This document shows, in pieces, positions 35,849 to 43,766 of a stretch of DNA of 58,704 bases. The DNA is from Bacillota bacterium (GTDB lineage: Bacteria > Bacillota > Sulfobacillia > RBS10-35 > JAJYVN01). The position numbers were made by a program, and so were the translations under genes. The notes under the pieces are model-generated. The model had not been told where the DNA came from and did not search any database. It saw only the letters and a program-made list of their open reading frames with translations. Within the stretch, counting starts at the first letter, position 1. Each line of letters starts with the position of its first letter. The stretch covers positions 1-58,704 of the forward strand of contig JAJZZC010000010.1 of NCBI GenBank assembly GCA_021797775.1, in the 5' to 3' direction.

Positions 35849-37683
35849 CACGACCGCACCCCCCCCACGGCCTGCCCGCTGCCCCCGGGCGCCAGTTGCA
35901 ACTCGTAAACCCGGCGGTAGACGGGGGATGCGCGCAACAGATCCTCGTGTCCCCCGGCGGCGACGACGCGGCCCTCCTGCAGCACCAGCACGCGGTGCGC
36001 GTGAACGAGGGAGGACAGCCGGTGGGCGATCAGGAACGTCGTGCGCCCCGCCAGCAGTCGGCGCAGCGCCTCCTGGATCAGATGCTCGTTCTCGGCGTCG
36101 ACGCTGCTGGTGGCGTCGTCCAACACCAGGATGCGCGGGTCGGTGACCAGGGCGCGCGCGATGGCCACGCGTTGCCGCTGGCCGCCGGAGAGGCCGACCC
36201 CCCGCTCCCCTACCGCTGTGGCGTAGCCATCCGGCAGGGATTCGATGAAATCCGCGACGTGGGCCGCCTCGGCCGCGCGGCGGACGACCTCGTGGCTGGC
36301 TTCGGGGCGCCCGTAACGGATGTTGTCCTCAATGCTCGCCGAGAAGAGGAACGGCTCCTGGTGCACGAAGCCCACCTGTCGGCGCAGGCTCTGGAGGTCC
36401 AGCGTGCGCACGTCGTGCCCGTCCACGAGCACCCGCCCGGTTGTGGCGTCGTAGAAGCGTGGGACCAGTTGCGCCAGCGTGCTTTTGCCCGACCCGGTCA
36501 TGCCCACCAGGGCGACGCACTCGCCCGGCTCCACGACGAGGTCGACTTCGCGCAACGCCCACTCCCGCGAACCCTTATAGCGGAGGCCGACGCCCTCAAA
36601 GGCCACGGCGCCGCGCAGGTGGGGCAGCACAACCGCGTGGGGCGGCTGCTTCACGTCGCTACCGGCGTCGAGGATCTGAAAGACGCGTTCGGCCGATGCC
36701 GCCGCCTGGGCGCCGAGGTTCACGACCAGCGCGACCATACGCAGCGGGCCGAGCAGCATGATCACGTAGCTGTTGAACGCGACCCAGGTGCCCAGCGCCA
36801 GGTGCCCGTGGATCACCTGCAACCCCCCGACGGCCAACAGCAGCACGGTGCCGAGGGTCGGCAACTGCCCGAGGACCGGCTGGTAACGTGCCTGAATCCA
36901 CGCGACGTCCATCGACCGGTCCAGGTAGCGCTGGTTCTGCGCGCGGAAGCGCTCCCGCTCGTGCGCATCGCGCGCGAAGGCCTTGACCACTCGGATGGAG
37001 GCCAGGTCCTCTTGCAGCACACTCGTCAGATCGGCGAGCTGCTGCTGCACCGCCCACGAAGCCGGGCGCAACCGGCGCGACATGGCGAGGACCGACCAGA
37101 CGAAGAACGGGGCGATGCAGAGGACCAGCAGCGTCAGGCGGGCGTCCAACCGGAGGAGGATCACGGCGGTACCCAGGAACTGCACCAGGGCGACCAACGC
37201 GCCCGGCCCCGCCCGGGAGATCAGCCGCCGCAGGGTCTCGACGTCCCCGGTGGCGCGGCTCATCAACTGCCCGGTGTCCGTCTGGTCGAAATAGTCGAAG
37301 CTCTGGCGCTGCAGGTGCTCGTAAATCTCTGAGCGCGCGCGGTACATCGAGCGCTGCGCCAGCCACTCGGACAGGTACAGGCGGAGAAAGGTGAATAGGC
37401 CCGCCCCCGCCGTGGCCAGAACCAGTTCCGCGGCCAGGAGCGGCAACGCGTGCATGCCCCGTAACCCGCCGGCCGCGAGGCGCGCCGTGGGTCCGAGGCG
37501 CGCCGCCGCCACGGCCAGCGCCCTGCCTCGCAGCGCGGCGAACTGGATCTCACTCACGACAATCCCGGTCAGGTAGGGTCCGACCAGCCCGAGCAGGGTG
37601 GCCACCACCAGGCCGGCCAACATGCCGGCCAGGGCCCACCCGTCCGGAAGGAGGAACCGGCCGTAACGCAACAGGCTCTTCAC
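35848..37683 (-). CDS. ABC exporter subunit with degenerate Walker B
   Basis: This is a 611-residue half-transporter, with six membrane helices then an ATP-binding domain. Walker A is G-M-T-G-S-G-K-S and the signature is a perfect L-S-G-G-Q. Walker B reads I-L-V-L-D-D-A-T, where the catalytic Glu is Asp. That swap marks the non-hydrolysing site of heterodimeric exporters. The two changes are complementary: this chain has the good signature and poor Walker B, and its partner (34040-35848) the reverse. GTG 37683 follows GCGAGG at eight bases; the open frame upstream to 37884 is unlikely to be coding. Upstream near 37735 is a TAGGAGTCCTA inverted repeat that could be an operator. Confidence 0.9.
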   Translation of the reverse strand: MKSLLRYGRFLLPDGWALAGMLAGLVVATLLGLVGPYLTGIVVSEIQFAALRGRALAVAAARLGPTARLAAGGLRGMHALPLLAAELVLATAGAGLFTFLRLYLSEWLAQRSMYRARSEIYEHLQRQSFDYFDQTDTGQLMSRATGDVETLRRLISRAGPGALVALVQFLGTAVILLRLDARLTLLVLCIAPFFVWSVLAMSRRLRPASWAVQQQLADLTSVLQEDLASIRVVKAFARDAHERERFRAQNQRYLDRSMDVAWIQARYQPVLGQLPTLGTVLLLAVGGLQVIHGHLALGTWVAFNSYVIMLLGPLRMVALVVNLGAQAAASAERVFQILDAGSDVKQPPHAVVLPHLRGAVAFEGVGLRYKGSREWALREVDLVVEPGECVALVGMTGSGKSTLAQLVPRFYDATTGRVLVDGHDVRTLDLQSLRRQVGFVHQEPFLFSASIEDNIRYGRPEASHEVVRRAAEAAHVADFIESLPDGYATAVGERGVGLSGGQRQRVAIARALVTDPRILVLDDATSSVDAENEHLIQEALRRLLAGRTTFLIAHRLSSLVHAHRVLVLQEGRVVAAGGHEDLLRASPVYRRVYELQLAPGGSGQAVGGVRS

Positions 37684-37729
37684 ACCCACACCTCGCCCGC
37701 CGCCGCGCCCGCGGCGGTGAAACAGACTG

Positions 37730-37745
37730 ACCTTTAGGAGTCCTA
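37730..37745. promoter_or_regulatory. possible operator of the ABC exporter genes
   Basis: The sequence tTAGGAGTCCTAtt is an inverted repeat (TAGGA/TCCTA around one base), about 50 bp upstream of the exporter start codon. The size and symmetry would suit a small dimeric repressor. There is no regulator gene next to it. Confidence 0.3.
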
Positions 37746-37779
37746 TTCGACGGCCAGAACGCGGACTCCTGGAGGCCGG

Positions 37780-38420
37780 GGGTGGGACGCAGGGTGGCGT
37801 CATTCCAGCGGGGGCCTTCGCCCAGATGGCGCCACGAGCGGGGGTGACTTCGGAGCGGTATGCCGGTCCGCTCGCGCCTGCCACCGCTTGCCGCGCACAG
37901 GTTCGGCGCCTCGATGCGGCCGCGGCGCCCGTGGGGTCACGGGGGCCACTGACGGCCGTACGCGCCGAACTCGGCCTGCACCCGCAATCGCCTGTGGCGC
38001 AAGCGACTCGCCCAGAACGACGCGACCCTGGGGTGGGACGCTAGGGTGGCGTCCTTCCGGCAGGGGGGTTGGGGGCTGAACGATAGCGCGCACCACCGTG
38101 CTGTCGCGGGCCAGGCCCCCCGGTGTGCCGGCCCACTGCCCGCCACCACAACGGCCGCGAGGTTTCGGCAGAGCCGCGCGGCAGGATGGCGGTACGGGGA
38201 GGCGCCCACGAGAGCCGCCGTCCGCCCCGTATTGTCGCCGCACGCCGCCAGGCCTCGTCGCTGAGGCCGTTCGTCGGGGACTACGCGGCCCGGGGGTGGG
38301 ACGCCAGGGCGAGGCCATGCTGGCGGGGGGCCTTCGGCCGGGACGCCCGGCAAACCGAGGTGGCGTCGGGCCCGTACTGGAGGTCGGCCGCAGATGCGCC
38401 CGCGCTTGCGGCGCACCGGC
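37780..38420 (+). repeat. three diverged repeat units, about 250-260 bp apart
   Basis: Each unit starts with GGGGTGGGACGC followed by a variable base and AGGG (near 37783, 38032 and 38293); the first two continue GTGGCGTC-TTCC. Units 1 and 3 also share GCGGGGG-CCTTCG and, further on, a block of the form GCTTGCxGCGCACxGG. They look like old tandem duplications of a non-coding element. Confidence 0.5.
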
Positions 38421-38703
38421 TCGGAACCCCTGCGCCCGGGCTGCCCCCAGCGCCAGGACCGGCGTTGGCGGCGGCGGATGGCGCGATGTGTCGCCGCGCC
38501 AGCAACCGCATCTGACCCAAACGGTTTGCTGAGCACGACGCCGGTTCGGCGCGGGGCGCAGACGGGCGTCCACCCTATCCCCCCCGCTCGGGGGGCCGGA
38601 GCGTCGCGCCGGGGCCGGCTCGCGTCTGCCAGCGGCAGAGCGGAACTCGGATGTCGGTGGACCGGCGTGGCTCAGCCCGCGCGCCGTCCTGGTGGGGTGC
38701 CTT

Positions 38704-38732
38704 TTGACTGGCCCGCGGGGCGGGCATACAAT
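38704..38732 (+). promoter_or_regulatory. strong sigma-A type promoter of mdh
   Basis: TTGACT (38704-38709) and TACAAT (38727-38732) are spaced by exactly 17 bp. This is the best promoter in the window. Transcription would start near 38739, leaving a 170-nt leader before mdh. Confidence 0.8.
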
Positions 38733-38733
38733 G

Positions 38734-38905
38734 CCAAGCAAAGAGGGACTGGGCGGCTCCGCGTGAGCAGTCTGCCCGGTCCGCTTGGTGCCTGTAGCCC
38801 CGTACGGGGAAAATCCAAGGTCGAAAGGGGCGAAAGCCTGGTCGGGCGGACGCGTGCAAGGCCGCGAGGTCGGTTTGCACACGTTGTGCTCACCAGGCGC
38901 ATCCG
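38734..38905 (+). ncRNA. structured leader RNA upstream of mdh (unclassified)
   Basis: The leader folds into several clear helices. A long hairpin is closed by CCAAGC/GCTTGG with GGAC/GTCC and GGGC/GCCC inside. A CCCC-GTAC-GGGG hairpin follows. A domain closed by GTCCGC (about 38786) and GCGGAC (about 38847) contains the motif AAGGTCGAAAGGGGCGAAAG, and a GTGCAA/TTGCAC hairpin comes after it. The motif recurs in the ccmD leader at 47219. I could not match it convincingly to a known riboswitch class; parts recall c-di-GMP-I aptamers, but the core does not fit. Confidence 0.45.
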
Positions 38906-38908
38906 GCG

Positions 38909-39847
38909 GTGAGGCGCAACAGGATCACGGTGGTGGGCGCCGGTATGACCGGGGCGACGGCCGCTCAGTGGTGCGCGGCGGCCGAATTGGGAGACGTCGT
39001 ACTCTACGACGTGATCGAAGGCTTGCCCCAGGGGAAGGCCCTCGACCTCTTCGAAGCGACCCCGCTGGCCGGTGTCGACGCGCGGGTTCGCGGGACCAAT
39101 CGCTGGGAGGAAACCGCCGGATCCGACGTCGTGGTGATCACAGCCGGCAGCCCGCGCAGGCCCGGCATGAGCCGCCGCGACTTGCTCGCGGTGAACCACG
39201 GGGTGGTGGCGGAGGTGGCGGCCCGCGCGGTGGAACACTCGCCGGACGCGGTCTTCATCGTCCTGACCAATCCGGTGGACGTGATGGCGTACGTTGTGCT
39301 GCGCGCGAGTGGGCTGCCCCCGGCCCGCGTGGTCGGCCAAGCGGGGGTGCTTGACTCCACGCGCTTTCGCGCCTTCATCGCCCAGGAGCTCGACGTGTCG
39401 GTCGAGGACGTTACCGCGCTCGTGCTCGGCGGGCACGGCGACAGCATGGTGCCGCTGGTCCGCCTCGCCCAAGTCGGCGGAGTGCCCCTCAGCGAGTTGT
39501 TGCCGGCGGAGACCATCGCCCGGCTCGTGCAGCGGACGCGCGACGGCGGCGCCGAGATCGTCGGCCTGCTCAAGACTGCCAGCGCGTTCTATGCCCCGGG
39601 GGCCGCCCTCTGCGAGATGGTCGCGGCCGTGCTCCGCGACAAGGGCCGCCTCCTCCCGGCCCCGGCCTACCTCCAAGGTGAGTACGGGCTCAACGGGCTC
39701 TACACCGGGGTTCCGGTCCTCCTGGGAGCGGGGGGCGTGCGCCGCGTCGTCGAGGTGCACCTCGAGCCGGAGGAGCGGGCTGCCTTCCTCCAGTCTGCCG
39801 CAGAGGTCCAGGCCTCTATGGCGGAGCTGCCCGGCGCACCGTGCTGA
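38909..39847 (+). CDS. mdh: malate dehydrogenase
   Basis: The product is a 312-residue NAD-dependent enzyme interconverting malate and oxaloacetate in the TCA cycle. The NAD loop G-A-G-M-T-G lies at residues 11-16, and an acidic residue (D34) ends beta-2, as in NAD-specific forms. Active-site segments are present: the substrate loop region A-G-S-P-R-R-P-G-M-S-R (Arg pair), T-N-P-V-D near residue 117, and G-G-H-G-D-S-M-V-P near 170 with the catalytic His. It is of the LDH-like MDH subgroup common in Gram-positives. GTG 38909 lacks a strong ribosome binding site; the leader RNA may control access. The succinyl-CoA-ligase-type genes follow on the same strand. Confidence 0.93.
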   Translation: MRRNRITVVGAGMTGATAAQWCAAAELGDVVLYDVIEGLPQGKALDLFEATPLAGVDARVRGTNRWEETAGSDVVVITAGSPRRPGMSRRDLLAVNHGVVAEVAARAVEHSPDAVFIVLTNPVDVMAYVVLRASGLPPARVVGQAGVLDSTRFRAFIAQELDVSVEDVTALVLGGHGDSMVPLVRLAQVGGVPLSELLPAETIARLVQRTRDGGAEIVGLLKTASAFYAPGAALCEMVAAVLRDKGRLLPAPAYLQGEYGLNGLYTGVPVLLGAGGVRRVVEVHLEPEERAAFLQSAAEVQASMAELPGAPC

Positions 39848-40166
39848 CCGGGTGGGACGACTCGTGACGAGGCACTTGGCGGCGCCCGGCCGCTCGCCGT
39901 CGCTCAGGCCGGAACTGGGGCTCGCGCGGTGCCGGTCCTAGCCGGAGGGACCGCCCTATCCGCTGGGCGGGTACGACGCGCCAGGGAAAGGCGCGGGGTC
40001 CCACTTGAGGGCCGCTCCGGGCTTCCGACAGCCCCCTGGCAGGGATTGCCCGGCAGAGCGCCGGGCCTGCGGAGCGAGGGGCGAGGCCGTATGCCCCTCC
40101 CAGGGACCGGCTGCGGCGGTAGCGGTCCGGGACTCTGCCCACGGTGCGGACGGAGGTGAGGGTGCG
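39848..40166. other. 319-bp gap between mdh and sucC
   Basis: No gene or clear promoter. It ends in the strong GGAGGTGAG ribosome binding site of sucC at 40152-40160. Confidence 0.4.
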
Positions 40167-41285
40167 CTGAAGCTGTACGAGTATATGGCCAAGGGGGTTC
40201 TCACCTCTGTCGGCGTCCCCGTGCCGCAGGGGCGGTTGGCCGAGACACCGGAGGAAGCCGCGGCCGCTGCTCGGGAGCTCGGCCCGGTAGCGGTCAAGGC
40301 GCAGGTGCTGGTTGGTGGGCGGGGCAAAGCGGGCGGTGTGCGGCTGGCCGGTGGTCCCGACGAGGCCCGCGCGGCGGCGGCGGCGATCCTGGGGATGGAC
40401 ATCCACGGCCTGCCGGTGGAGCGCGTGTATTGCGAGGAACGGCTGGAGATTTCGCAGGAGATCTACCTCGCAATCGCGCTGGATGCGGCCGGGCGGCGGC
40501 CATTGCTCATCGCATCGGCCCGTGGCGGCGTCGAAATCGAGCAGGTACCGGAAAAGGACATCGTGCGCAGGGGCATTGACCTGCCCTGGGGCCTGCCGCC
40601 ATACGTCGCCCGGCAGGTTGCCGCACGCCTGCAGTTGCCGGCCGCCCTGACCAGCCCCTTCAGCGACATCGCCTGCAAGTTGTATCGCGCCTTCCGCGAG
40701 TGTGACGCCGAACTGGTGGAGTGCAATCCCCTGGCGGTGGCGGGCGGGCGCCTCGTGGTCGCCGACGCGCGCCTTAACCTGGACGACGACGCCGTCTGGC
40801 GGCATCCGGAGTTGCCCCGGACCAGCGAGGCCACGGAACTCGAGAGCCGGGTGCGTGCCTTGGGCCTCTCCTTCGTGGAGTTGGAGGGCGACATCGCCGT
40901 CATGGCGAACGGCGCGGGCATCACGATGGCCACGCTCGACGTGCTGCAGCACTTCGGCGGACGGCCTCGGAACTTCCTCGACGCCGGTGGCGGCGCGGCG
41001 GCCGGACCCATGGCCCAGGCCTTGGACATCCTGCTGGCCACGGGGCCGCGCGCCGTGCTCATCAACATCTTCGGCGGGATCACCCGCTGCGACGAGGTGG
41101 CGGCGGCGATCCTGCAGGTGTCCGAGAGCCGGGGCGGCATTCCGGTGCCTGTCGTCGTGCGCCTGGTGGGCACCAACGAGGAGCAGGGGACGGCCATGCT
41201 GCGCCAAGCCGGCATGTCCGCTTTCACGTCCATGCGGGAGGCTGCGGAGCGGGTCGTGGCCCTAGCGGCGGCACCCCGCCCCTAG
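40167..41285 (+). CDS. sucC: succinyl-CoA (or malate-CoA) ligase beta subunit, CTG start
   Basis: The product is about 372 residues: an ATP-grasp domain followed by a CoA-ligase domain. The N-terminus K-L-Y-E-Y-M-A-K matches the KLxEYxAK start of the family. V-K-A-Q-V-L-V-G-G-R-G-K-A-G-G-V is the nucleotide-binding segment, E-C-N-P-L lies near residue 190, and N-I-F-G-G-I-T-R-C-D near residue 300 is the alpha-subunit contact loop. The family start coincides with a CTG at 40167, placed six bases after GGAGGTGAG. No in-frame ATG, GTG or TTG is suitably placed, so CTG is the likely initiator. The first ATG, six codons later, would cut into the first strand. It works with the gene at 41406. Confidence 0.88.
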   Translation: MKLYEYMAKGVLTSVGVPVPQGRLAETPEEAAAAARELGPVAVKAQVLVGGRGKAGGVRLAGGPDEARAAAAAILGMDIHGLPVERVYCEERLEISQEIYLAIALDAAGRRPLLIASARGGVEIEQVPEKDIVRRGIDLPWGLPPYVARQVAARLQLPAALTSPFSDIACKLYRAFRECDAELVECNPLAVAGGRLVVADARLNLDDDAVWRHPELPRTSEATELESRVRALGLSFVELEGDIAVMANGAGITMATLDVLQHFGGRPRNFLDAGGGAAAGPMAQALDILLATGPRAVLINIFGGITRCDEVAAAILQVSESRGGIPVPVVVRLVGTNEEQGTAMLRQAGMSAFTSMREAAERVVALAAAPRP

Positions 41286-41405
41286 GATCGCCAGCGGAGA
41301 GGGGGCGCTCCTCCCGCCGCGGGATGCGGATGGTCGGAGCAACTTGTCCACGCACGCGGCGCCGTCCCCGCCTCGGCAGCGCGCGCTGTGGCCGGAGGTG
41401 ATCGG

Positions 41406-42284
41406 GTGGGGATCCTGGTGGATGAGAAGACCAGGGTGGTCGTACAGGGGATCACCGGCCGGCAGGGTAGCTTCCACACCGTGCAGATGCTGGAATTCGG
41501 CACGCGCGTGGTGGGGGGGGTATCACCCGGACGAGCGGGCCAGGAGGTTTCCGGTGTTCCCGTATTCGACACCGTGCAAGCCGCCGTGGACGCCAGGGGG
41601 GCCACGGCCGCGGTCCTGTTCGTGCCCGCGCCGCACGTGCGCGATGCGGCGATGGAGGCGATAGATGCGGGCATCGGCACCGTGGTCGTCATCGCCGAGC
41701 ACGTACCGCTGCAAGACGCCATGGACGTCATGGCCTTCGCCTCAGCGCGGGGCGCCGTGGTCATCGGCCCCAACACGTACGGCGTCTGTTCGCCTGCCGG
41801 GAAGAGTAAGTTGGGCATCCCTCCCAACCGTGTTTTCCGCGCCGGTCCGGTTGGGGTTGCGGCACGCTCCGGCACGCTCAGCTACGAGATCGTCGCCAGC
41901 CTCACCGACGACGGCTTGGGCCAGAGCACCGTCGTGGGCATGGGCGGCGACCGGGTGGTAGGGCTCTCCTTCTTGGAGGTGCTCAAGCGCTTCGCGCGCG
42001 ACGAGGAGACACGCTGCGTGGTCCTGGTCGGCGAAATCGGCGGGACCTCCGAGGAGGAGGCGGCCGAGTTCATCAAGGGCATGGAAAAGCCGGTCGTCGC
42101 CTATCTGGCGGGGGCCAGCGCGCCCCAGGGCAAGCGCATGGGCCATGCCGGCGCCATCATCGAACGCGGGCGCGGGACGTTCGAGAGCAAGGTGCGGGCC
42201 CTGGAGTCCGCTGGCGTGCAGGTGGCGCGTCTTCCGTGGGAGGTGGCCCCGCTGGTGCGCGCGGCCTTGCAGGGACCGCCCTGA
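41406..42284 (+). CDS. sucD: succinyl-CoA (or malate-CoA) ligase alpha subunit
   Basis: The product is 292 residues. The CoA-binding domain begins V-V-V-Q-G-I-T-G-R-Q-G-S-F-H, and the phosphohistidine lies in G-H-A-G-A-I-I near residue 245, with S-R-S-G-T-L-type A-A-R-S-G-T-L-S-Y-E at the domain junction. It takes the energy of the thioester to make ATP (or the reverse). The segment usually reading G-P-N-C-P-G-I here is G-P-N-T-Y-G-V. Thr at this place is known to me from malate-CoA ligases, so a malate substrate is possible, the more so next to mdh. GTG 41406 has a near-perfect GGAGGTGAT ribosome binding site. It completes an mdh-sucC-sucD unit. Confidence 0.88.
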   Translation: MGILVDEKTRVVVQGITGRQGSFHTVQMLEFGTRVVGGVSPGRAGQEVSGVPVFDTVQAAVDARGATAAVLFVPAPHVRDAAMEAIDAGIGTVVVIAEHVPLQDAMDVMAFASARGAVVIGPNTYGVCSPAGKSKLGIPPNRVFRAGPVGVAARSGTLSYEIVASLTDDGLGQSTVVGMGGDRVVGLSFLEVLKRFARDEETRCVVLVGEIGGTSEEEAAEFIKGMEKPVVAYLAGASAPQGKRMGHAGAIIERGRGTFESKVRALESAGVQVARLPWEVAPLVRAALQGPP

Positions 42285-43292
42285 CGCGGGGGGCGAGGGT
42301 CACCGTGCCCCCCCTGCGGGGCCTCGGGGCGTGGCGGCCGGGCACAGTCTCCGTGTGGGCGAGCTAGGGACCGATGATGTGGCGCCTCACCCGCCCGCGC
42401 AGCGTGCCGCGTTGCGGGCCCTGAGCCGACACGCCGCGGGGGGCCGGGCGGCCAGGCAACGCCGAGGGCGCAGGGCTGGTCCGCCCGGCCTGCCGCGTGC
42501 GCGGCTGTGCCCCACGCCAGCGGATGGCAGGGGGCGTCTCCAGGGCTCGGCCGCCCTGCTGAGCCCGTGCACCCCGGAGCCCTGCCCGCTCCCTCGGCCC
42601 GTCCAGGGCGGGGCCACGTCCTGCGGTCTGCTCGCCTACCCACCTACCGCGATCCGTGCCATCGAAACAGGCTGGTTGTGGAAGCAACGACGCACCCGCC
42701 CATGCGAGTGCTGGGACAAAGTGTTATGGGCGCGCGGCGGTTGGCGGGGCGGGTCGCGTGTGAGGTTACGCCCCCTCAACGCGTGTGTTGGGCGCCAAGG
42801 GCCGCCCGCGTGGGACTGCTGCTCGCGCTCAGGATGGTGGCGAACCGACATGTACTACGGTCACCGGGCCTGCGGGGAGCGTCTCACTTTTTCACGCCGT
42901 GCGGCGCCGGTCGCACCGGCATGGGGGGCTCCTGCGAACAAGGCCGCCGGACCCACTGCTGGTAGTAGACGCGCCTGCGATGGTCTACCAGGAGGCCGCG
43001 CGCAAGCCGGTGCCGGCACCTCTTTTTTGGCGCGTGGCGCCGGCCTCTCCGACGGGCGCTGACAGGTGACGTCCTCGAGCGCGCCTCCGCGTATGGCGCC
43101 CCTGCCAAAGAGGTGTCCACAGCCCCCCGCTGAGCACGCCTGCGGGGCGTTGAGGGTGGCGTGCGGCCGCAGCCGCGCGGCGGAGGTATAATGCCGGGTA
43201 ACCTGACCCGGGCGACCCGTCCCCGGAGGCGGGGCGCCTCGGCGGCAGGAGCCCGCCCCGCGGGGCACTCGGGGTTTACGGGAGGTGCTGCC
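42285..43292. other. 1-kb intergenic region before ccmE
   Basis: No gene recognised. It contains the TATAAT at 43187 and, from 43107, a hairpin-forming GCCCC...GGGGC stretch. Confidence 0.4.
43187..43192 (+). promoter_or_regulatory. -10 element of the ccm genes
   Basis: A perfect TATAAT in the context GGAGGTATAATGCC. No good -35 is seen at 16-18 bp. It lies about 100 bp upstream of the ccmE start codon. Confidence 0.5.
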
Positions 43293-43766
43293 GTGGCGAC
43301 GGCGACCAAGAGGTGGCGCCTGCCCGTGCTGGCCGCGGCCATCGGGGTCGTGATCGTCCTGCTCATGGTGACCGCGATCCGGGCGGCGACCACGTACTAC
43401 TACACGCTGCCCCAGTTCCGATCGCTGCGCGGCGCCGCGGCGCACGGGTTCGTCCAGGTCAACGGCCTCGTCGCCAGCGGGATCCGCTGGGACTCCGCGG
43501 CCCAGCGCCTACGCTTCATCCTGCTGGCCGCCCCGGCCACCGGCGCGGGCAAGGCGCCACCGGCTAGCGGCCCCGCCGTGGCGCCCCTGGCCGTGCGCTT
43601 CCAGGGCCCCGAGCCCGACGCCTTCCACGCCGGCCTCGACGTCGTCGTGGCGGGGACCCTGCAGTCCAATGGGGTCTTCGACGCCCGCCAGGTGTTGGTC
43701 AAGTGCCCGTCCCACTACAGCGCCGCGCCCGCCGGTAGCAGCGGCGCGAACTGGCCGGCGGCATGA
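43293..43766 (+). CDS. ccmE: cytochrome c maturation protein CcmE, CxxxY type
   Basis: The product is a 157-residue heme chaperone with one N-terminal membrane helix (about residues 9-31) and an OB-fold domain outside the membrane. The heme-attachment motif, HxxxY in the enterobacterial protein, here reads V-K-C-P-S-H-Y, the CxxxY variant known from archaea and some anaerobes. Heme would bind through Cys instead of His. A Pro/Ala/Gly insert interrupts the middle of the domain. GTG 43293 follows GGGAGG at seven bases. The stop codon overlaps the start of the next gene (ATGA), so it is translationally coupled to the CcmA-CcmB fusion. Confidence 0.88.
   Translation: MATATKRWRLPVLAAAIGVVIVLLMVTAIRAATTYYYTLPQFRSLRGAAAHGFVQVNGLVASGIRWDSAAQRLRFILLAAPATGAGKAPPASGPAVAPLAVRFQGPEPDAFHAGLDVVVAGTLQSNGVFDARQVLVKCPSHYSAAPAGSSGANWPAA

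Larger units (their letters stand above)
37684..38908. other. 1.2-kb intergenic region with diverged repeats and mdh leader
   Basis: There is no gene. It holds three related repeat units beginning near 37783, 38032 and 38293 (listed separately), the strong promoter at 38704, and the structured mdh leader. Confidence 0.5.

Noticed and set aside
37684-37884. N-terminal extension of the ABC exporter to 37884
   Set aside because: Pro/Arg/Gly-rich and not like exporter N-termini; GTG 37683 has a good ribosome binding site.
38790-38870. c-di-GMP-I (GEMM) riboswitch in the mdh leader
   Set aside because: GTACGGGGAAAATCC and GGGGCGAAAGCC partly recall the GEMM core, but the tetraloop hairpin arm does not pair properly and the conserved GCAAACC is missing.
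42300-43070. Overlapping frames before ccmE (for example 42145-43062)
   Set aside because: They start inside sucD and run through sequence with no motifs; likely chance frames.
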